64,000 nt of DNA from the NCBI GenBank assembly GCA_020631735.1, contig CM036191.1:38113335-38177334 (forward strand), given 5' to 3'. Below, one piece after another: positions 58,278-64,000 of the stretch (positions are counted from its first letter, which is position 1; each line of letters opens with the position of its first letter). This DNA is from Saccharum officinarum (taxonomy: Eukaryota; Streptophyta; Magnoliopsida; Poales; Poaceae). The notes beneath the pieces are model-generated. The model was given only the letters and a program-made list of their open reading frames with translations, was not told where the DNA came from and searched no databases. A program made the translations under genes and the position numbers.

Positions 58278-58806
58278 TGTTGGGTTTTTGATCTCCTACC
58301 ATTAGGCCCAACGGCCTTTTGGGCCTTGCTTCTCGCGCCCTGATCGGGGGCGCCCAACCCTACATGGTTGGTGGGCCCCCGTCACACTGCGCTATATATA
58401 GAGGTGGGGGCCGGCCGGCTCTAGATACGAGATTCACCTGAGCCGCCACTCCCCACCGATATTCCCGATCCCGATCTGAGAAGGGGCGCAGCCAGTGACG
58501 GGAAGCCGCCACCGTCTTCACTGCGCCACCATCGTCACTGCGTCGACTCTCATCTCCACCGACCGTCGCTGCCGGCGCGCAGATGGCACCGCCGGCGAAC
58601 GAGACTTCCAACCCCACTGCTACGACTCCGGCTCTCGATGGTCTGCGATTCCTACTTCTCTCTGTTCCACTGTTCCCTTTTCCTCTTACTAGAAGTCGTG
58701 GTAGTAGTTGTTTTAGATCTCGTGCACCTACTGTAAATCGGTTTCGACCACTTCCTACTGTTATTCGTACCCGATCTAACGAACCAACGAACAACGAATC
58801 ACAACA
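58278..58806 (+). repeat. 3' LTR of copia-C
   Basis: It has the same ends as 51962-52489, TGTTGGG...CACAACA, and is followed by the GCAAG duplication. Confidence 0.95.
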
Positions 58807-59489
58807 GCAAGAACTAAGATGCGATCACCTCCTAGGACTGACGATGTTTCTTCTCCTGGCGATGGACACACAACAGAGCGACTGAACTCCTCAGAAGTCT
58901 GACCATTGCCATTGAAGTCACCGTGGAGAGCTACGATCTCAACAGAAGCTGAAGACAGGGGACCAGATGTGATCTTCGTGTTGTTCTCATCGAACAAAGC
59001 AACTTTGAGAAGTTTGCCCTCATCTGATTTTATTTGATCCCATGTGTAATATGTCTCACACACCTTATTCACAAATCGCAACTGATATTTACTGTGCTGC
59101 TTCCTCTTTAGTGGTCGTCTAAAAAATGTTCAGGCAAATTAGTAAAAGTTAGCTGATTGATTCTAAAGTAGAACTTTGTATCTCTATGTAACCGAGCAAG
59201 GATTGAGGAACACACCCTTCATCTGAATCATCAGGCTCAAGTGGCTCAATGAGAACACCTCTTCCCCGACGAGTCTGCATGACTTCCTTTGGCATGGTGG
59301 TTAATGAGCCAAAGCACTCTTGCATGAGGCACGTAGTAGGTAAACCACAATTCTTAAATTTTGGCTGCCGACTATGCTGCGGCATGAGCTGATCAAGAAG
59401 GTCAAAACAATGCTTGCTTGGCACCACACTGGGCAGATCCCATATGAGGCGCACTGGATATGCTATTTGGTTAGGATAAAATGGCGTCC

Positions 59490-60179
59490 CTGCATAGTAT
59501 TAACCCCATAAGACAAATATTTTTTTCTACTACTAGAAAGAATGCTCAATTAAGTAACAGTTGCAGCATTTATGGGTAAGATCAAAATGTATTATATTTT
59601 TTTTCTCAAACACAGGGTGAGACCAAAATATAGAAGGCCAAACTTACAAAACCGAGTGAAGTCAAAGGGTATCTTGAAAAATTGGTTGAGAAATACTCAT
59701 GTAAGGTTGTAACGCTAAATTAACTCACAAACACCAGAATAGCAAAAGAATATTAAATAAATTGACCCAGAGTCCCATGCAAATATGAGGCTGTACACTA
59801 ATGCAGGTTTTCATATAACTTATTGTGCTATATTTTATTTGTTGCTAAGGACACGACTACGCTTTTAAAAACTCCTTTACATCAATTTATACAGCTATAA
59901 TTTGGACTACAAAGAGTGGACATCACAACCAAACCTACGGCTAGAAGAGTGGATACCAAGCAAAAATGGCATGGATTGGTTGACCAAAGTAACCAGCACC
60001 GCAAAAATCAGAGTCAAAGCTGGGTGCTAGATCACGCACGAGCAAAAAGCTTATAAATTTTCCTGTGCAAGTAGTTCGGGCACCTTTTTTTTTGACTTTT
60101 TCCTTTCCATTAATCAGGTTATTTCTAACTCTGCTCTATTAATGAAATAGGCACAATCTAGTGCAAAAAAAAAAACAAT
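59490..60179. other. Intron of the CBP60-like gene
   Basis: AT-rich, with no ORF or repeat of note beyond A/T runs near 60085 and 60162. The acceptor for exon A (ATGCAG on the minus strand) is at 59490. Confidence 0.5.
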
Positions 60180-61150
60180 GTCATAGATGCATGTCCTCCT
60201 CCACCCCCCCAATTATCAACTAATCACAATTAGTCATCCTTATCATAACATGGAGCTCGATAAGGGTCCTCGATAAAATTACATCGACTGAAAAACTAGT
60301 CGTCCAACTAAATGGATGACTAATCATGAATAGTCATCCGATCAGGCCATCTGGACGACAAGCTGGGCAGCTCAAGAAATTTCTCTGGTGAGAAGAATTT
60401 GTCGCACCCTTAACTGGCCCATTTGGTTTATAGTATATATGTATGCTCTGAAGAGGAGGGGAGGAGCAGCAGCCGTTTTTCCACCGTGAGCGATATTTTT
60501 TCTGACTCCCTGCTCCCGCTTCCACTCGCCGTCCCCTGCCTCCGCTCGACGCTCACCTCTCCACTGCCAGCACCTCCACCTTCACCCACGCCTGGCCACC
60601 TGCAGCTCTGCCGCCTTTCCCGTTGGTGTTCAGCCTCCACCCGCCTCTCCCCTGCCAGTGCCTCTGCCTATGCCCACCTCTTCACCTCGACTTGACCCCC
60701 CACCGGTGCTTGAAGGACCCGAGCCTAAAACTGCAGCTTTGATCATCCTCCACAACCACCAAGATGAACCACCACTCTTCCTCCGTTGAAGGTTGGTGCC
60801 TACTACTCTGTCGTATTGTTGTGATTGCCATCTCCTTTGAAGAGAGTGAAGATGTTATCTAATATCTATCAAATACCCAATTTGTGACACATTTGTGTGG
60901 CTGTGTGTGGAGGATGCTCTACATGCTTTCCTGCTTGCTCTCTTTGCCTCTTCCATTTGCCTATTTATGATCATGTTTACATATATTTACACTATATATG
61001 CAAGGCTGATCAGCCATCTAGGCACATGGACAACTAATTGTTGGACTAGCCGACTAGGATGGAGTAATTGATCGACCTCGTTGATGACCAATCATGATTA
61101 GTCGTCTGATCGGTGGTCTTACGACTAAACCTCGTTGATCAGGATGAATT
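60180..61150. mobile_element. Possible non-autonomous hAT-like element in a CBP60-like intron
   Basis: Both ends are packed with near-palindromic ACTAATCATGATTAGTCG-type words (60215-60360 and 61035-61130: GACTAATCATGAATAGTC, ACTAGTCGTCC, ACTAATTGTTGGACTAG, AATCATGATTAGTCGTC). The middle (60420-60700) is GC-rich and may be captured sequence. I could not fix exact ends or a target duplication. Confidence 0.4.
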
Positions 61151-61464
61151 CTAGGCTATATATTAATGGAAGTTTTCACTATGAATACATCCTATTGTGT
61201 TTGTTGCTCACAATACAACTGCACTTCTTTTAAATCTCTCTTATATGGATCTATAACTCTATACTCCTATTAATGGGACGAATTCTAGTTTTTTTAACAA
61301 TAGGTTTAATTCTAGTCATTGACAGTAAAGATGGTAAACTGAAGGACCAATATTTTCAAATTGTTTGTGTTGAAATCACAGAAAATTATCGGAGATAAAC
61401 CCACTCAACTTATCACTTTAGGAATCAAAATAGGGTCACAATCCAGTGAGTCAAAGAGCCATAC

Positions 61465-61753
61465 CAGTTCTATTGTTCATAGGTTGTTGGGTTATGTTCG
61501 GCCAATGATCTTGATTTTGTGGTATCGCCTGTTGTACTTGCTGGACAAAATAACAAGCAGGTGCCAAATAAAATTAGTGTAATAAACTATGATTGGAAGA
61601 AAAATAATGAAGGATATACATAGTCAGGGATGTGTAACCTAGGTAGAAATCGTGGCTTAGTTTTTCTATTACTTACACTAGCAGATGGTTCTGTATAAGC
61701 AACATCAGCGTTTTCTATAAATTGAGTTTGTATTTGTCCAATTGCATTCAGCC
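61465..61753 (-). CDS. CBP60-like gene: third, partial exon cassette (Y3 and X3)
   Basis: Two short exons on the minus strand: Y3 (61753-61679, 75 nt, words NAIGQIQTQF) and X3 (61509-61465, 45 nt, words HWPNITQQPMNN). Both begin and end in phase 1. They are diverged relatives of the Y and X exons upstream, and no Z partner is seen here. X3 splices in phase to exon A at 59489. Confidence 0.6.
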
Positions 61754-62084
61754 CTGAAAATGAGGAGGAAACATTACTTTAGGCAGTGTTTCCTATAAGC
61801 AATATGATGTTGTAGATGTCTACGTATTTTCCTATAAACTTGACCAAAGTTTAGCCCTTGACTTTGAACAAAACTAAAAGGACTTACATTTTGGAGTAAT
61901 TTCTCGTTTATTAGAGCAATCATGATCAACAGGTAAACAGAAGGACCAAAAATTTGAAGTGTATGTATTCAAAAAATAGAAAATTATGGCAGATATGTCC
62001 ACATAGTTAACCACTCAGTCTATCACTTGTGGATAAAAACAGGATCATCACCATCCAATGAACAGAAGTGTCAATGTGTCATAC

Positions 62085-62626
62085 CGGTGGGGTTGTTCAA
62101 AGCTTGGGGCAACATTGACCAATGAGGAACTTGATGTTGTTGCTGTACAAAATAACAAGTAGGTGACAAATAAAACTATCATGGGACACTATGGAGTGGA
62201 AGTAAAATATCCCACCCTAAGAATGCTCATTTAAAATTATTAGTTGAAAAATAAGATTAATTATGTACAACAAAACCTTTTGTTAATAATATAGTTAGTG
62301 TTATGTTCCATTGATGTAAATCGTGGTTTATTAGCTTTTCCATTACTTACACCGGTAGTTGGTTCGGTAGGAAGCACAGGAGTATTTCTTTGAAACAGAG
62401 GCTGGTTTTGTCCTCCAAACACAGGACTTATAAAAGATCCTGAAAATGAGTAGAAAACATTACGATCTGCATCTCCTTGAATTTTTCTTTAAAGAAGAGG
62501 AGGAAAAAAAGAGATTCAAGCCTTAACCATTTCCATAAGCTTGAGTTGAATTCGGATAAGATAGGTTTTGCATATTGGACATTGGGCCATTTTGTTCTTG
62601 ATTACCAGTGTCGACCCAAGCTTGCA
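62085..62626 (-). CDS. CBP60-like gene: second exon cassette (Z2, Y2, X2)
   Basis: Z2 (62626-62528, 99 nt, words NQEQNGPMSNMQ), Y2 (62439-62353, 87 nt, words GGQNQPLFQRNTPV) and X2 (62129-62085, 45 nt, words HWSMLPQALNN) have AG/GT borders and start and end in phase 1. They encode Gln/Asn-rich linker-like protein. The cassette repeats at 62758-63320. Confidence 0.65.
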
Positions 62627-62757
62627 CTATAAAAATGCAACTGATTAGAAATGCAAATGAAACTTACACTGGTATGTCCACATAATTACCCTCTCAGCCT
62701 ATCACTTGTGGGAATAAAAACAGAATCATCACCATCCCGTGAACAGAAGTGTCATAC

Positions 62758-63320
62758 CGGTATGGTTGTTCGCAGCTTGGGCCAACATTGACCGATGAAG
62801 AACTTGATGTTGTTGCTGTACAAAATAACAAGTAGGCGATAGATCAAACTGCCATGGGGCACTATGGACTTATGGAGTTTGGAAGTGAAATAAAGCCCTG
62901 GGTCCACCTTCTTAAGAATGCTCATTACAATAATTAGTTCAAAAATTGGATTAATTATGTGCATCAAAACCTTTTGTTATAATATAGTTTGGGTTGTGTG
63001 CTGTAGATGTAAACCGTGCATTATTAGCTTTTCCATTACTTACACTGGTAGCTTGTTCTGTAGAAAGCACAAAAGTATTTCTTTGAAACAGAGGCTGGTA
63101 CTGTCCTCCAAGCACAGGAGTTGTAACCGGTCCTGAAAATGAGGAGAAAACATTGCGATCTGCAACTTCTTGAATTTTTCTTAAAAGAAGATGAGGAGGG
63201 GAAAAAAGAGCTTCAAGACTTAACCGTTTCCATCAGCTTGAGTTGAATTTGGACATGATGGGCTCTGCATATTAGACATTGGGCTTTGTTCTTGATTACT
63301 ATTGTCAACCCGAGCTTGCT
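62758..63320 (-). CDS. CBP60-like gene: first exon cassette (Z1, Y1, X1)
   Basis: Z1 (63320-63225, 96 nt, words NQEQSPMSNMQ), Y1 (63132-63046, 87 nt, words GGQYQPLFQRNT) and X1 (62802-62758, 45 nt, words HRSMLAQAANN). Exon and intron sequences are both similar to the second cassette with an offset of about 675-700 bases, so this is an intragenic tandem duplication. All phases are 1-1, so the duplication lengthens the protein without a frameshift. Confidence 0.65.
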
Positions 63321-63952
63321 CTACAAAAATGTTACTGGTTAGAAATGCAACTGCAACTTGCATTCTTAGGAGGGAGGCGGGGGATTCAAAACTACAAACA
63401 CCAAACTTGTATGCCAAAGCCAGTTCTCCAAAACAATAGTGTTACTATAATCAGAACTCCTAGTAAAGTGGTAATGTGCCTAATCAAGTGGGTAACATAT
63501 ATTCCATCGAAAAGAGTACTAGATTCTGTTTTCCATCTAATTGATTTTATTTATGTTAGAAACATGTCCATTCGAACACTCAAGATAGTGAACAAAATTA
63601 TGACTAATATTTCATAGAACCATTATAATTATGCCAGCCTTGTCATATAAGTACTGATTTAGTCCTCCTCGAAATCTTTCATATAAACCCATTTGCTCCT
63701 AGCTATTTCCCATGCTACTCTCCAAGCTTGCGTACCCCTCCACTTGAGGATGGATGCTTTTCAGGCTGTTAGGCGCATCAAAGATTTGTGCCAACATAAG
63801 TGTACATTTTGTTAAATACACGAGCAGTAGCTTATACGTTCTAATATCTGAAGTTGAAAAGTATCAACAAATGAAGACTGCAAAGAAATAGTCTCAAATA
63901 CAGAACAATTGAGAATTTCTCGTTGAATCTGAGAAAGAATATGTGTACTTAC

Positions 63953-64000
63953 TTCTGTTCCTGTCATGGCCCCGAACAAAGAAAGGATTTGATAATCCTT
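63953..64000 (-). CDS. CBP60-like gene: upstream exon cut by the window edge
   Basis: On the minus strand the last bases read as NPFFVRGHDRNR and end at GAA|GTAAGT in phase 1, which matches the entry phase of Z1. The exon and the gene start lie beyond the right edge. Confidence 0.55.

Larger units (their letters stand above)
51962..58806 (+). mobile_element. copia-C: complete young Ty1/copia element in a CBP60-like exon
   Basis: It spans 6845 bp with LTRs of 528 and 529 bp, a primer site, one long gag-pol frame and a polypurine tract. The 5-bp target duplication GCAAG is perfect (51957-51961 and 58807-58811). The LTRs are almost identical by eye (one C-run length change and about three substitutions), so the insertion is recent. 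It is antisense to the host gene. Confidence 0.96.
51796..59489 (-). pseudogene. CBP60-like calmodulin-binding protein gene, conserved domain, disrupted by copia-C
   Basis: CBP60 proteins are plant transcription regulators, several of which (CBP60g, SARD1) control salicylate immunity. Reading on the minus strand, exon A (59489-59216) holds VRLIWDLPSVVPS and ends in an acidic EPLEPDDSDEG. Exon B (59118-58807) holds the diagnostic block LRFVNKVCETYYTWDQIKS then GPLSSASVEIVALHGDF. After copia-C the exon resumes at 51961 with LGDTFFQKTSF and ISEPFRV and ends at 51796 with donor GTATAT. Removing the element and one GCAAG keeps the frame and the phases agree. Upstream exons run to the right edge. 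The insertion should prevent a normal protein. Confidence 0.8.

Noticed and set aside
1..64000. CRISPR array, bacterial defence system or operon
   Set aside because: No short regularly spaced repeats with unique spacers, and the gene structure is that of a plant nuclear genome.

Overview
The window is nuclear DNA from a grass (Poaceae; probably a panicoid such as the sorghum/sugarcane group, which is inference). The signs are plant introns, nested LTR retrotransposons, grass-type LINE 3' ends, a tRNA-derived SINE, MITEs that begin with CCTGTTTGG or CCCTGTTCG, and plant immune-type genes. Most of the sequence is retrotransposon. A 100-N assembly gap lies at 38831-38930.

Layout, left of the gap: (1) 1-5521, the 5' part of a minus-strand Ty3/gypsy chromovirus of the Tekay/Del type (called Tekay-A), with 5' LTR, an extra ORF and gag. 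(2) 5522-6607, the 3' half of an old Ty1/copia element (copia-B). (3) 6608-10026, LINE ORF2 remnants. (4) 10027-12110, a small LTR element carrying a 783-bp MITE. (5) 13737-26555, a CC-NB-ARC-LRR resistance-type gene split by a complete 10.1-kb Tekay element (Tekay-B, target duplication GCAAA). (6) 26556-35125, intergenic DNA with a SINE, LINE pieces, MITEs and a broken FLZ zinc-finger exon. (7) 35126-38797, the 3' exons of a non-RD receptor-like kinase, cut off by the gap.

Layout, right of the gap: (8) 38931-48762, a plus-strand Tekay-A whose left end is cut by the gap. (9) 48763-50238, the 5' half of copia-B on the minus strand. (10) 50239-50590, a LINE C-terminus. (11) 50803-64000, minus-strand exons of a CBP60-like (calmodulin-binding protein 60) gene. 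A young copia element (copia-C, 51962-58806, target duplication GCAAG) splits one coding exon, and the upstream exons form a tandemly duplicated three-exon cassette.

The main result is structural. The sequences at the left edge and right of the gap are two halves of one nested insertion (LINE containing copia-B containing Tekay-A) in opposite orientation. The Tekay-A target duplication ACTAG, the copia-B halves and the LINE reading frame all match only when the right piece is reverse-complemented and placed to the left of position 1. This points to a contig placed in the wrong orientation, or to a real inversion or inverted duplication. Sequence just right of the gap is also rich in single-base indels. 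I see no bacterial-type or clearly new biological system. The most biological novelties are the extra Tekay ORF before gag with its splice-like start sites, the chimeric Tekay-B, and the phase-symmetric exon cassettes of the CBP60-like gene.
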